In this document: positions 16,064 to 24,099 of the stretch, one piece after another
Layout: the number at the start of each line of letters is the position of its first letter
Numbering within the stretch: position 1 is the stretch's first letter
Source of the DNA: Trichococcus ilyis
Lineage (GTDB): Bacteria; Bacillota; Bacilli; Lactobacillales; Aerococcaceae
Assembly (NCBI RefSeq): GCF_900109135.1
Contig: NZ_FNYT01000012.1
Location: 1-64,000 of the forward strand
Direction of reading: 5' to 3'
Length of the DNA: 64,000 nt
Program-made: the position numbers and the translations under genes
The notes under the pieces: model-generated
Databases searched by the model: none
Seen by the model: the letters and a program-made list of their open reading frames with translations, nothing else
Told to the model about the DNA's origin: nothing

Positions 16064-16525
16064 ATGGCTAAAGTAGAAAGTTTTGAATTGGATCATGATT
16101 TGGTGAAGGCGCCATATGTCCGCCAAGCAGGCTATGAGGTGCACGAAACAGGAGCGGTCGTCACAAAATTCGATCTGCGGTTTGTGCAGCCCAACCAGGA
16201 TGCGTTGCCGACAGGGGCTATGCACACGCTGGAACACTTATTGGCGATCAACATCCGCGACTATGTGGACGGCGTCATCGATTTGTCGCCGATGGGTTGC
16301 CGCACCGGGTTCTACATGATCTGTTGGGGCGAACACACGCCTGAAGAAATCGCTTCTGCGTTGGAAAAAGTGCTGCAGATCGTGTTGGAAACGACGGTAG
16401 TTCCGGCAACGACTGCGAAGGAATGCGGCAATTACCGCGATCATTCCTTGTTCGGCGCAAAAGAATACGCGAAGCAAGTGTTGGCAGCCGGCATCAGCCG
16501 TGACCCCTTCACGCGTACAGTTTAG
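16064..16525 (+). CDS. luxS: S-ribosylhomocysteine lyase (autoinducer-2 synthesis)
   Basis: The 153-residue metalloenzyme cleaves S-ribosylhomocysteine to homocysteine and DPD, the AI-2 precursor, in the activated methyl cycle. Metal ligands His54 and His58 (HTLEH) and Cys121 (KECGNYRDHS), plus the catalytic Cys in MGCRTGF (Cys79), are intact. A TATAAT-like box near 15993 could serve as promoter. No pfs gene lies beside it; the next gene, 23 bases on, is an iron-type dehydrogenase. Confidence 0.95.
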   Translation: MAKVESFELDHDLVKAPYVRQAGYEVHETGAVVTKFDLRFVQPNQDALPTGAMHTLEHLLAINIRDYVDGVIDLSPMGCRTGFYMICWGEHTPEEIASALEKVLQIVLETTVVPATTAKECGNYRDHSLFGAKEYAKQVLAAGISRDPFTRTV

Positions 16526-16548
16526 GCAAACGGAAGGGGGAACGCAAC

Positions 16549-17661
16549 ATGACAGCAGAACTGATCGTAAGGACCGGCCCGCAGGAATACGAATGCAGGG
16601 AAGGCGTCCTGTCGACTTTGCCGAAACGCCTGGAAGAACGCTTCGTCAAAAATATTTTGATCGTTCACGGGACTGTGTCCTGGCAAAAAGCCCGTCCGTA
16701 CCTGGAAGATCTCTACGGAGCTGATTTTGCGATCACGGAGGCAGCTTTTTCGGGCGAGTGCAGCTATGAGGAAGTCGAGCGCATCGTCGGGTTGGCCGCT
16801 CAGCACGAAAGCGATGCGATCATCGGTGTCGGCGGCGGAAAAATCATGGATGCGGTGAAATACGCGGCGGCAAAAGCCGGATGCATCCTGAATGTGATGA
16901 TTCCGACGTTGGCCAGTAATTGCGCGCCTTGGACGCCGCTGAGCGTCATGTACAGCGAGGATGGCGTCTTCATCCGCTATGACTTCCTGCCGCAACAAGC
17001 TTCGCTTTTGTTGTTGGAACCGCGCTTAATCATCGACTCTCCGAAGGATTTCTTTGTTGCCGGCCTGGCGGATACGTTGGCCAAGTGGTACGAATCGGAT
17101 GAAATCCTTTCCTTACCCGAGAATGCCCAACAGCCGATGCTGATGATGGCACGCCAAGCGGCTTTCATCTGCAGACAAAGCATCCTTGACCATGCCGAGC
17201 TGGCGATCGCCAGCCTGGAGGCGGGGGAAGTGACCGAGGCTTTTGTGAAACTGACGGAAGTCATCACTTCGATCAGCGGCATGGTCGGCGGGATGGGGGA
17301 CGCTTTTGCGCGCACTACTATCGCCCATGAAATCCACGATGCCATCACCAATTTCCCCGAGTCGCACCATTTCTTGCACGGGCACAAAGTGGCTTATGGA
17401 ATCATGGTCCAACTGGCTTACGAAAAGAAATGGGCGGAAATCGATAATCTGATTCCGTTCTATGAACACTTAGGCCTTCCGAAGAGCCTCCACGATCTGC
17501 ATTTGGACAGGCTGGACGCGGATGGCATCATGGAAATCGCCCGCCTGTCAACCAAACCGGAAGCACCGGCGCACGGTCTGCCTTACCTCGTCACTGCCGA
17601 CTTGATGGACGGAGCAATCCAAGCGCTCGAAGAGTATATGGCCAGCTTGCCTGAACTCTGA
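16549..17661 (+). CDS. Iron-type alcohol/polyol dehydrogenase (GldA/HcxA-like)
   Basis: The 370-residue protein has the glycerol-dehydrogenase-like fold: NAD loop GVGGGKIMDAVK (about 92-103), then the metal site with Asp (AGLADTLAKWYE), His in TTIAHEIHDA and His in HFLHGHKVAYG. The overall look is nearer to the YbdH/HcxA hydroxycarboxylate dehydrogenase branch than to classic glycerol dehydrogenase. The substrate is unknown. It lies 23 bases after luxS with its own GGGGGAAC site and is probably co-transcribed with it, an unusual pairing. Confidence 0.85.
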   Translation: MTAELIVRTGPQEYECREGVLSTLPKRLEERFVKNILIVHGTVSWQKARPYLEDLYGADFAITEAAFSGECSYEEVERIVGLAAQHESDAIIGVGGGKIMDAVKYAAAKAGCILNVMIPTLASNCAPWTPLSVMYSEDGVFIRYDFLPQQASLLLLEPRLIIDSPKDFFVAGLADTLAKWYESDEILSLPENAQQPMLMMARQAAFICRQSILDHAELAIASLEAGEVTEAFVKLTEVITSISGMVGGMGDAFARTTIAHEIHDAITNFPESHHFLHGHKVAYGIMVQLAYEKKWAEIDNLIPFYEHLGLPKSLHDLHLDRLDADGIMEIARLSTKPEAPAHGLPYLVTADLMDGAIQALEEYMASLPEL

Positions 17662-17725
17662 AGCAAGAAACAATCGGCGGCTCGGGAACGATTCGGGATT
17701 GGACTCAGGTTCCAATCTTTCCGGT

Positions 17726-17754
17726 TTGGCAAAATCCGGAATAATCGGTATACT
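17726..17754 (+). promoter_or_regulatory. Promoter of cdd
   Basis: TTGGCA (17726-17731) and TATACT (17749-17754) are 17 bases apart, about 60 bases before the cdd start. Confidence 0.7.
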
Positions 17755-17815
17755 GTAAACACGAACATTGACCGGCCGGATGAAAAGCCCATTCAGGATA
17801 AGCGAGGGATCAGCG

Positions 17816-18214
17816 ATGAACAGCAAAGATTTAGTATCCAGAGCAAGAACCGCCATGCAGCATGCTTACAGCCCATATTCCCATTTTCCGGTAGGGGCGG
17901 CCGTCCTCTATAAGGACGGCGAAGTGATCGAAGGCGTGAACGTGGAAAATGTTTCCTTCGGTGCGACCAACTGCGCGGAGCGGACCGCCTTGTTCACAGG
18001 TGTGACGAGAGGCTACCGCAAAGAGGATGTCGCAGCCATCGCCATAGCCGGCGACACAGAGACGTTCCTCCCGCCTTGCAGCATCTGCCGCCAAGTGATG
18101 GTGGAATTGTGCGGGTATGAGACGCCGGTCTATCTTTCCGACAAGCACGGGAACATCAAGGAACTGACGATCAAAGAGTTGGTGCCGTATGCATTCACCG
18201 ACCTGGATATGTAA
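17816..18214 (+). CDS. cdd: Cytidine deaminase
   Basis: The 132-residue zinc enzyme deaminates cytidine and deoxycytidine to uridines for pyrimidine salvage. The small homotetrameric type is shown by Cys53-Ala-Glu55 (catalytic Glu) and Cys88/Cys91 in PPCSICRQV as zinc ligands. The ATG at 17816 follows GCGAGGGA; an earlier in-frame ATG at 17779 has no site. It has its own promoter and terminator, so it is monocistronic. Confidence 0.95.
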   Translation: MNSKDLVSRARTAMQHAYSPYSHFPVGAAVLYKDGEVIEGVNVENVSFGATNCAERTALFTGVTRGYRKEDVAAIAIAGDTETFLPPCSICRQVMVELCGYETPVYLSDKHGNIKELTIKELVPYAFTDLDM

Positions 18215-18216
18215 AA

Positions 18217-18259
18217 AGAACACTGCGGCTCACCTCTGACGGGTGGCTGCAGTGTTCTT
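18217..18259. terminator. Bidirectional terminator between cdd and the zinc-ribbon membrane protein
   Basis: AAGAACACTGC and GCAGTGTTCTT form an 11-bp outer stem around an inner imperfect hairpin. The run of five A before it gives a clean U-tract for the minus-strand gene. Confidence 0.8.
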
Positions 18260-18291
18260 CAGTTTTTGGAGCAGTTGTGCTCCCTTCGGCG

Positions 18292-19140
18292 CTACATTTT
18301 CAGGAACAAAAGATAGGTGATTGTCGTCATCAAAAGCAGATGGGCGCTGATGCCGCCGAGGCAAAGATAAAGAGTATCCCGTTTCGTTTCGTTGATGGTC
18401 TGGTAAAGGCTGGCGATGAATGTCACCAGGTAGCTGGACAGATGGACCAGGAACAACAAAAGCACCGGAACCGCCAGCAGAATCGGGGCGATCAGGCTGG
18501 CCACAAAGGCAGTGCCCAACAGCAACAGCCCGAAAGCGTTCATTCCCGCATATTGCGTCATCCAGTTATGGAAGGCATTGCGTCTGTGCAAAAAGAAGGT
18601 TTTGATGAGGTATGCCAACACGGGATACAGATAGTAGAAGGCAACGAACAGCAGGAAACTCTTCATGAACCAGATGACCGGTTCGACTTCGAAAGTGACG
18701 GCCGGAAGCAAGGAAATCTGCGACAGCAGATCATATTGGTTGGCCAGGGCGACGGCGATCCGCGTCACCAATCCGGCTGAAAGCAATGCCGAAATGATGA
18801 ATGTGATGTAGCCGTACAGGTTATGGCTTTCCCTTCGCGATTTTCTGCTTTCCGCAGGGTCTTGCATTTTTTTCCAGAGAAAACGGATGTAGCGGCTGAG
18901 TTTATGCTTTGCTTCATTGAAGGAAAAGGGTTGCTTTTCAGCGCGCAAAGCCGCTGCAGTCTTTTCCTCATCCTCATCAGCTGTCAGGTCGACAAATTTT
19001 TCGGTGTTGTCTTCGAATAAAGTGGATTGATAAAATTCATCTTGATGGATTGCGTCCGAACCGGAAACATCGGACCCGCACATCGGGCAGATCAAAGCTT
19101 CTTTCGGGATGCGGTTATGGCAATAAATGCATATCTTCAT
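18292..19140 (-). CDS. Zinc-ribbon membrane protein of unknown function
   Basis: The 282-residue protein starts with a zinc ribbon (Cys4, Cys7, Cys18, Cys21 in CIYCHNRIPK...CPMCGSDV). An acidic then basic linker follows (to about 105), and then about five membrane helices to the C-terminus. This is the layout of DUF6574-type proteins in Firmicutes. The ribbon faces the cytosol if the first helix is at about 112. Its role is unknown, and it is a single gene between two terminators. Confidence 0.75.
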   Translation of the reverse strand: MKICIYCHNRIPKEALICPMCGSDVSGSDAIHQDEFYQSTLFEDNTEKFVDLTADEDEEKTAAALRAEKQPFSFNEAKHKLSRYIRFLWKKMQDPAESRKSRRESHNLYGYITFIISALLSAGLVTRIAVALANQYDLLSQISLLPAVTFEVEPVIWFMKSFLLFVAFYYLYPVLAYLIKTFFLHRRNAFHNWMTQYAGMNAFGLLLLGTAFVASLIAPILLAVPVLLLFLVHLSSYLVTFIASLYQTINETKRDTLYLCLGGISAHLLLMTTITYLLFLKM

Positions 19141-19289
19141 GGGAATATTTCTCCTTCTCGATGGTAACTAACTTCTAGAATAAGTCAGTTTGTGGGATAT
19201 AGCAAGGTTATTTTTACGATAAACTTTTTGTAATGGACCGGATAATTCGGTATGATAAAGACAGCATAAAAGAGAGGAATGATAGCATA

Positions 19290-19664
19290 ATGAAAATGTT
19301 ACACACTTGCATCCGCGTACAGCATTTGGATAAATCGATCGCATTCTACGAAGAGGCTTTCGGTTTCGAAGAAAAGAAAAAGCTGGATTATCCTGAGCAC
19401 AAGTTTTCGATCGTCTATTTGGGTCTGGAAGGCGATGACTACGAGTTGGAGTTGACGTACAATTACGATCATGAACCTTACAACATCGGCGACGGCTACG
19501 GCCACATCGCCATCGGAGTGGACGATTTCGAAGCGCTCCACGACAAACAAGTGGCTGCCGGCTTCAACGTGACCGACTACAAAGGCCTGCCGGATTCTTC
19601 CGTCAGATACTACTTCATCACCGATCCGGATGGCTACAAGATTGAAGTCATCCAGAACAGATAG
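19290..19664 (+). CDS. gloA: Glyoxalase I (lactoylglutathione lyase family)
   Basis: The 124-residue single-domain VOC enzyme has two beta-alpha-beta-beta-beta units. Metal ligands are likely His5 (LHTCIRV), Glu59 (YELELTYNY), His80 (YGHIAIG) and Glu120 (YKIEVIQ). This set and length match GloA, which isomerises the hemithioacetal of methylglyoxal. Many Firmicutes lack glutathione, so the thiol used is uncertain. The start is the ATG at 19290, after GAGAGG. The next gene follows after nine bases. Confidence 0.88.
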   Translation: MKMLHTCIRVQHLDKSIAFYEEAFGFEEKKKLDYPEHKFSIVYLGLEGDDYELELTYNYDHEPYNIGDGYGHIAIGVDDFEALHDKQVAAGFNVTDYKGLPDSSVRYYFITDPDGYKIEVIQNR

Positions 19665-19673
19665 GCCCTGTTT

Positions 19674-20321
19674 ATGGAAAAGATGCAGAAGAAAAGATTG
19701 CTCTTCATCGGCGACAGCATCACTGATGCCGGCCGTGACCGCAACAAGCCGGAGTCATTGGGAAAAGGCTATGTGGCGATGATCGCAAAAAACTTAGCGC
19801 AAACCGGCTTCGCTGAAAACTACGAAGTGATCAACCGCGGCATCAGCGGTAACCGAATCCATGATATAGCGGAACGGTGGCACGCAGACTGCGTTTCGCT
19901 CGAACCTGACGTGGTCACGATGCTGATCGGCATCAACGATACGTGGCATAATGTCGGCGATGAAACGGTGTTCGCGACCCAACAAGCGGCTGATCAGTTC
20001 GAAATGCATTACCGCCATCTGTTGGCTTCCCTGCGGAAAAAATCGGATGCCCGGATCATTCTGATGGAACCGTTCGTTTTTCCGCACCCGGAAGACCGCA
20101 AGACTTGGCGGGTTGATTTGGATCCGAAACAGGAAATCGTCAAACGCCTGGCGGAAGAATTCGATGCCGAATGGATCGGTTTGGATGCTTATCTGAATGC
20201 AATCGGTGCTGCCGAGGGATATGACACCTTATCCAATGACGGCGTCCATCCGACCAAGAAAGGGCACCGCCTGATTGCCGATGCTTGGCTGAAGCAATTT
20301 CGTGAAGGTGTAATGGAATAA
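19674..20321 (+). CDS. SGNH/GDSL-type esterase
   Basis: The 215-residue hydrolase shows the four SGNH blocks: FIGDSITDAG (nucleophile Ser15), NRGISGNR (Gly), GINDTW (Asn108) and DGVHPTKKGH (Asp and His near 193-196). No signal peptide is seen, so it acts in the cytosol. The family removes acetyl or acyl groups from sugars and lipids; the substrate is unknown. It sits nine bases after gloA and is probably co-transcribed. Confidence 0.9.
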   Translation: MEKMQKKRLLFIGDSITDAGRDRNKPESLGKGYVAMIAKNLAQTGFAENYEVINRGISGNRIHDIAERWHADCVSLEPDVVTMLIGINDTWHNVGDETVFATQQAADQFEMHYRHLLASLRKKSDARIILMEPFVFPHPEDRKTWRVDLDPKQEIVKRLAEEFDAEWIGLDAYLNAIGAAEGYDTLSNDGVHPTKKGHRLIADAWLKQFREGVME

Positions 20322-20342
20322 GGGGCACCGCAGCGAAAAAAC

Positions 20343-20371
20343 TTGCTTTTTCAACTTCAGCGTGGTAAGAT
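20343..20371 (+). promoter_or_regulatory. Promoter of the structured RNA
   Basis: TTGCTT (20343-20348) and TAAGAT (20366-20371) are exactly 17 bases apart. A start near 20378 puts it at the left edge of the folded region. Confidence 0.65.
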
Positions 20372-20377
20372 TCTCTA

Positions 20378-20602
20378 CATGCGATGAGGCGACGAGCAAT
20401 CAGGTGGGTTCGCCCATTCCGCGCAAGCGGCGAAGTGATTGCAAATCAAACGGGACATACGTGCTTGCACAACCACAGGATGTGGATGTTTGGTGGTGAC
20501 TGCTGTGAACAGTCCCATCCATGGGTTTTCCCATGCCGTATCAGAAGAGAGGGTCGGAAAGATGAACACTTAGGTGTTTGCCTTTCCGGCCCTTTCTTTT
20601 TG
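20378..20602 (+). ncRNA. Candidate structured small RNA, about 225 nt
   Basis: No credible ORF is present, yet a promoter, several stable hairpins and a terminator line up. GCAATCA (20396) pairs with TGATTGC (20436) and encloses two hairpins: GTGGG-TTCG-CCCAT with a UUCG tetraloop, and CCGC-GCAA-GCGG with a GNRA tetraloop. ATACG (20457) with CGTAT (20537) may close a second domain holding CCAC/GTGG, GACTG/CAGTC and CATGGG-TTTT-CCCATG. It does not match RNase P, tmRNA, SRP or T-box motifs that I know; a diverged 6S RNA cannot be excluded. The next start codon is about 180 bases after its terminator. Confidence 0.7.
20548..20600 (+). terminator. Terminator of the structured RNA
   Basis: AGGGTCGGAAAG pairs with CTTTCCGGCCCTT around an inner AACAC/GTGTT hairpin, and TTCTTTTT follows. 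Its left arm shares AGAGGGTCGGAAAGA with the tdk leader at 49980. Confidence 0.85.
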
Positions 20603-20779
20603 TGTCGTCCGTGATGGGCCGGCACCTCCGGCGAAGAACCCCGAAAATGGGCCGGTTCCCCTGGCCAAGCCAAATCAACCACAACCGTAACTTGAATCTG
20701 CAAGGGCTTTATTAGGCGCAGCGCCCCGCATGCGGTATAATCTAAGTAGGAAATTCAGGAAAGATTGGAGGCGCCTCAA

Positions 20780-21910
20780 TTGAAAAAACTGAAATTATTG
20801 ATCCTTTCGCTGCTCTCATTTTCGCTGGTGGGTTGTTCATTCTTGACGCCGGAAGACACAGGTGTTTCGCAGCAGGACGCTGCCGGTGTAGATAACGTAA
20901 CAACAGAAATATCCAAGACGGATGGAGGAGTCGGATCCGGCTTGCTGATCGGGGAAAAGGTAGTGACAACCGTCCAACTTTCCTATGAAACGCTGACATA
21001 TGATGATTCCATTGCGTATCTGAAGGAAATCATCGCTAAACACGGAGCCTACGTTGAATATTCATACGAATCAAATGGCGGTGACATGATCTATACCCCT
21101 TCTTCTTTGAGCCAAAACTATCGCCAAGGCAGCTACACAATCCGGATCCCGAAAGATTCCGTGACGGCTTTCCTGGGTGATCTGGAGGGCGGATTGGGCA
21201 CGAAAATCAGCGAGCAACAAGGCAATGAAGACGTCACCCAGTATTACGAGGACACCGCCACCCGCATCAGTGTGCTGCAAAGCAAAGAAGAGCGCCTGTT
21301 GACGTTGCTCGAACAGGCGGAAACAGTCGAAGAGATCCTCGCCATCGAGGACAGCCTCAGCGCAACCATATCTGAGCGGGAAGTGCTGCAAGCTGAATTG
21401 GACAACATCGACGACCTGATCGATTATACGGCCTTGTATCTGACCGTTTCCGAGCGTTCGCGGATTTCGAACAATCGGGGCGGATCGACGCCATTCTGGG
21501 ATCGCGTCAAGGAGGCGGCTGTCGATTCGCTCTATGCCTTCTATTACTGGCTGCAGGATGCGGCCATCTGGTTTATCTATGCGCTACCGTTCTTTGTGGC
21601 TGTTCTGTTGTTGCTTTTGCTGCTATGGGCGCTCAAAAAATTGTTCGCGAAAACGACTTGGGGGAAGCAAAGGGCCGAGAAGCAACTCCAGGAAAAGAAG
21701 CGGATCGAAGAACGCCGGAAAGAACGGTTTGAACGGACCCATCCAAGAAAAACGGGGGGGACGGCCGTAGCCTCCAAGCCGACCGTGACGCCGCCTCTGC
21801 CGGCCAAAGAGGCTGCACCGACCGCACCGCAAGCAACGGCAACGAAAAGCGATGACGCAAAGGAAACAACCCCTGAAGCCGGCAACAAGGAAGATCCCTT
21901 GGAACCCTAA
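20780..21910 (+). CDS. DUF4349 lipoprotein
   Basis: The 376-residue protein starts at TTG 20780, nine bases after GGAGG. A lipoprotein signal with lipobox LVGC (Cys near residue 19) is followed by a DUF4349 domain (about 60-290). That domain holds a coiled-coil stretch (about 160-215), a membrane helix near 260-285, then a basic and Pro/Ala-rich cytosolic tail. This one-lipid, one-helix layout is standard for the family, whose function is unknown; an envelope role is likely. It is transcribed alone, after the structured RNA, with TATAAT at 20736-20741. Confidence 0.88.
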   Translation: MKKLKLLILSLLSFSLVGCSFLTPEDTGVSQQDAAGVDNVTTEISKTDGGVGSGLLIGEKVVTTVQLSYETLTYDDSIAYLKEIIAKHGAYVEYSYESNGGDMIYTPSSLSQNYRQGSYTIRIPKDSVTAFLGDLEGGLGTKISEQQGNEDVTQYYEDTATRISVLQSKEERLLTLLEQAETVEEILAIEDSLSATISEREVLQAELDNIDDLIDYTALYLTVSERSRISNNRGGSTPFWDRVKEAAVDSLYAFYYWLQDAAIWFIYALPFFVAVLLLLLLLWALKKLFAKTTWGKQRAEKQLQEKKRIEERRKERFERTHPRKTGGTAVASKPTVTPPLPAKEAAPTAPQATATKSDDAKETTPEAGNKEDPLEP

Positions 21911-21935
21911 CGATCAGAAATCGCTTTAACACAAA

Positions 21936-21990
21936 GAAAAGGCTGTACCAGAACCGAAAGAGTACTTTCCGGTTCTGATACAGCCTTTCT
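21936..21990. terminator. Bidirectional terminator between the DUF4349 gene and the PiT/DUF47 operon
   Basis: AAAGGCTGTA-AGAACCG pairs with CGGTTCT-TACAGCCTTT, a long stem flanked by A-rich and T-rich runs. It serves two converging transcripts. Confidence 0.85.
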
Positions 21991-22045
21991 ATTTGGGAAT
22001 TGAATTAATGTGTTCAAAAATAACCCTTCGCGCTGTTTTGCGCGG

Positions 22046-22678
22046 TTATGAATTTTTCAGGACGATCCTTTCGATGACATCGGCTGCCGCTTCGAAGGAA
22101 TCGGTGGCCCGCTCGAGGCGGTCGTAGATGTTTGTAGTGGCCATTGTCGTCAAGGCATCCCGCTGTTCGACAAACAATTTTTTGACCGAATCGGTGTACA
22201 GGGCATCCCCCTGTTTCTCAAGCCGGTTGATGGCGATGATGGCTTCCTTGATGACTTTTGATTTCTTGAAATTTTTCAGATCGTTGATGGCTTCATCGAG
22301 GCTCAATGCGCTCTTTTCGACCAGTTGCATGAACTTGATCATTTCCGGCGTGATTTCCTTGATTTGATAGATATCGATGTGGATGAGCGCATCCTCGATC
22401 GTGTCAATGGTCGTATCCAATTCGCCGGCCAGATCGATGATGTCCTCGCGTTCCAACGGAGGCAGGAAATCACTGTAAAGGTAACTCATCATTTTGTGTT
22501 TCTTTTGGTCCGCTGCATGTTCGATCTCATGCAATTCCTTGAGTCGGTCTTCCAGGGTCTCCAGGTCATAAGCAGTCAGAATGCCGGTCACCATTTTGGC
22601 TGCGGAAACGGCCAATGCGGAAACTTCAATAAATGCCTGATAGTAGCTGTATTCTTTTGTGTTTTTTCTCTTCAACAT
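22046..22678 (-). CDS. DUF47 (PhoU-like) Pit accessory protein
   Basis: The 210-residue all-helical protein belongs to the DUF47/PhoU-like group, with the ExxxD-type metal-binding repeats seen as ETLEDRLKELHEIEHAAD and ELDTTIDTIEDALIH. These proteins sit next to PiT transporters and modulate phosphate uptake. It is the second gene of a two-gene operon, 13 bases after the PiT gene. Confidence 0.9.
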   Translation of the reverse strand: MLKRKNTKEYSYYQAFIEVSALAVSAAKMVTGILTAYDLETLEDRLKELHEIEHAADQKKHKMMSYLYSDFLPPLEREDIIDLAGELDTTIDTIEDALIHIDIYQIKEITPEMIKFMQLVEKSALSLDEAINDLKNFKKSKVIKEAIIAINRLEKQGDALYTDSVKKLFVEQRDALTTMATTNIYDRLERATDSFEAAADVIERIVLKNS

Positions 22679-22691
22679 GGTCGCAATCTCC

Positions 22692-23744
22692 TCAGAATAT
22701 ATTCATGAAAACTAATGCCATCAGGTAACCGACCAGACCGCAGCCCGGAAATGTCAGCACCCAAGCCCAAACCATCTCTTTGACGGTGATCCAGTTTACG
22801 GAAGACAAGCGTTTGGCAGCACCGACGCCCATGATGGCGGTCGTTTTTGTGTGCGTGGTGCTGACGGGCAGACCCCAGATGGATGAAAGCAGCAGGCAGG
22901 CCGCTGCACCCACATCAGCGCTGAAGCCCTGATAGCCTTCCAACTTGACCATGTTCATGCCAACCGTTTTGATGATTTTGTATCCGCCGATCGAAGTGCC
23001 GAGTGCCATTACGAATGAGCAAAGGATCATCAGCCAAAGCGGGATGACGAATTGGGTCGTATCGCTGTTTCCTTGCCCGAGGAAAATTCCGAGCATGAAG
23101 ATGCCCATGAATTTTTGCCCGTCCTGGGCTCCGTGCATGAAGGCCATCGCCGCTCCTCCCAAGACTTGTCCTTTCTGGAAAAACGGCCCTGTTTTTTGCC
23201 GCGCCTTCTTTCTGCAGATGGCGGTGGTGAGCTTTGATACGCCAAATCCGAAACCGAAGCCCAGAAGGGTGGAGAGGACCAGCCCATAGATGACCTTGAT
23301 CCACTCGGAACCGTTGATGGCCCCGAAACCTCCCTGAAGCGCAATCGCAGCTCCGGATATGCCCGCAATCAGGGCGTGGCTCTCGCTGGTCGGGATGCCG
23401 AAATACCAGGCTGCAGTCGCCCAGAGCACGATCGCGAACAGGGCGGCGCAGAGGGCGATGATCGAGAGTTTCGGGTCGTTGCCGAAGTCGACCATGTTCG
23501 CGATCGTCTGGGCTACGGTCGCGTTGACGGCCGTCATCACAAAGACGCCGAGAAAGTTAAAGACGGCTGCCATCAAGATGGCTTTTTGCGGAGCTATCGA
23601 TCTGGTGGACACGCAGGTTGCGATTGCGTTCGGTGCATCGGTCCAGCCGTTCACCAAAATAACACCCAAAGTCAATACCACTATGATCAGAAGCATAGGG
23701 TTCGTCTGGACGCTGTCGATAAAATCCGAGAATGTGATTGTCAT
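22692..23744 (-). CDS. pit: PiT-family inorganic phosphate transporter
   Basis: The 350-residue permease has about ten helices and the duplicated PiT signature: GWTDAPNAIATCVSTR near the N-terminus and GAAKRLSSVNW with VSTTHTKTTAIMGVG near the C-terminus. It imports phosphate, probably as a metal-phosphate complex, with protons or sodium. The start is placed at MTITFSDF (23744); a GTG 36 bases earlier is possible, and neither has a strong ribosome site. The DUF47 partner follows. Confidence 0.9.
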   Translation of the reverse strand: MTITFSDFIDSVQTNPMLLIIVVLTLGVILVNGWTDAPNAIATCVSTRSIAPQKAILMAAVFNFLGVFVMTAVNATVAQTIANMVDFGNDPKLSIIALCAALFAIVLWATAAWYFGIPTSESHALIAGISGAAIALQGGFGAINGSEWIKVIYGLVLSTLLGFGFGFGVSKLTTAICRKKARQKTGPFFQKGQVLGGAAMAFMHGAQDGQKFMGIFMLGIFLGQGNSDTTQFVIPLWLMILCSFVMALGTSIGGYKIIKTVGMNMVKLEGYQGFSADVGAAACLLLSSIWGLPVSTTHTKTTAIMGVGAAKRLSSVNWITVKEMVWAWVLTFPGCGLVGYLMALVFMNIF

Positions 23745-24099
23745 AGTTTGCAATTCCACACTTTCTTGGATAGCGTACACAACATCACGAAAACGCTCGC
23801 CTTATTGTGCGGAACCAGCTTGATGGGCAAAGCTGGAATGCATTTAGGCAGGAGTCGGCATGGATGCGGAATACGCTATTCTATTGTTAGTTGTTGCACA
23901 TTATCCATTTTACTCCTACAGGTCTGAAATTAGAAATGTTTTTTCAGGAATTCAAGCGGATAAGCGGTTGCATTTTCCGGGATTGCTCTATCGCGGAGAA
24001 ATTCATGCGTCAATGGCATAAGACACAGAAATTAAATGCATTGCTGTATCCATGCAAGCCCCAAGATGTGGTAAAATAACAGAATAGGAGGGTAATAAT
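23745..24099. other. Intergenic region between pit and the phosphodiesterase gene
   Basis: About 355 bases lie between divergent genes. It must hold both promoters; TAAAAT at 24073 is a possible -10 for the right gene. A 62-codon frame at 23891 has no ribosome site and no recognisable similarity. Nothing else is seen. Confidence 0.5.

Noticed and set aside
23891-24079. A 62-codon frame between pit and the phosphodiesterase gene
   Set aside because: No ribosome site and no recognisable protein features. The region is better read as promoters.
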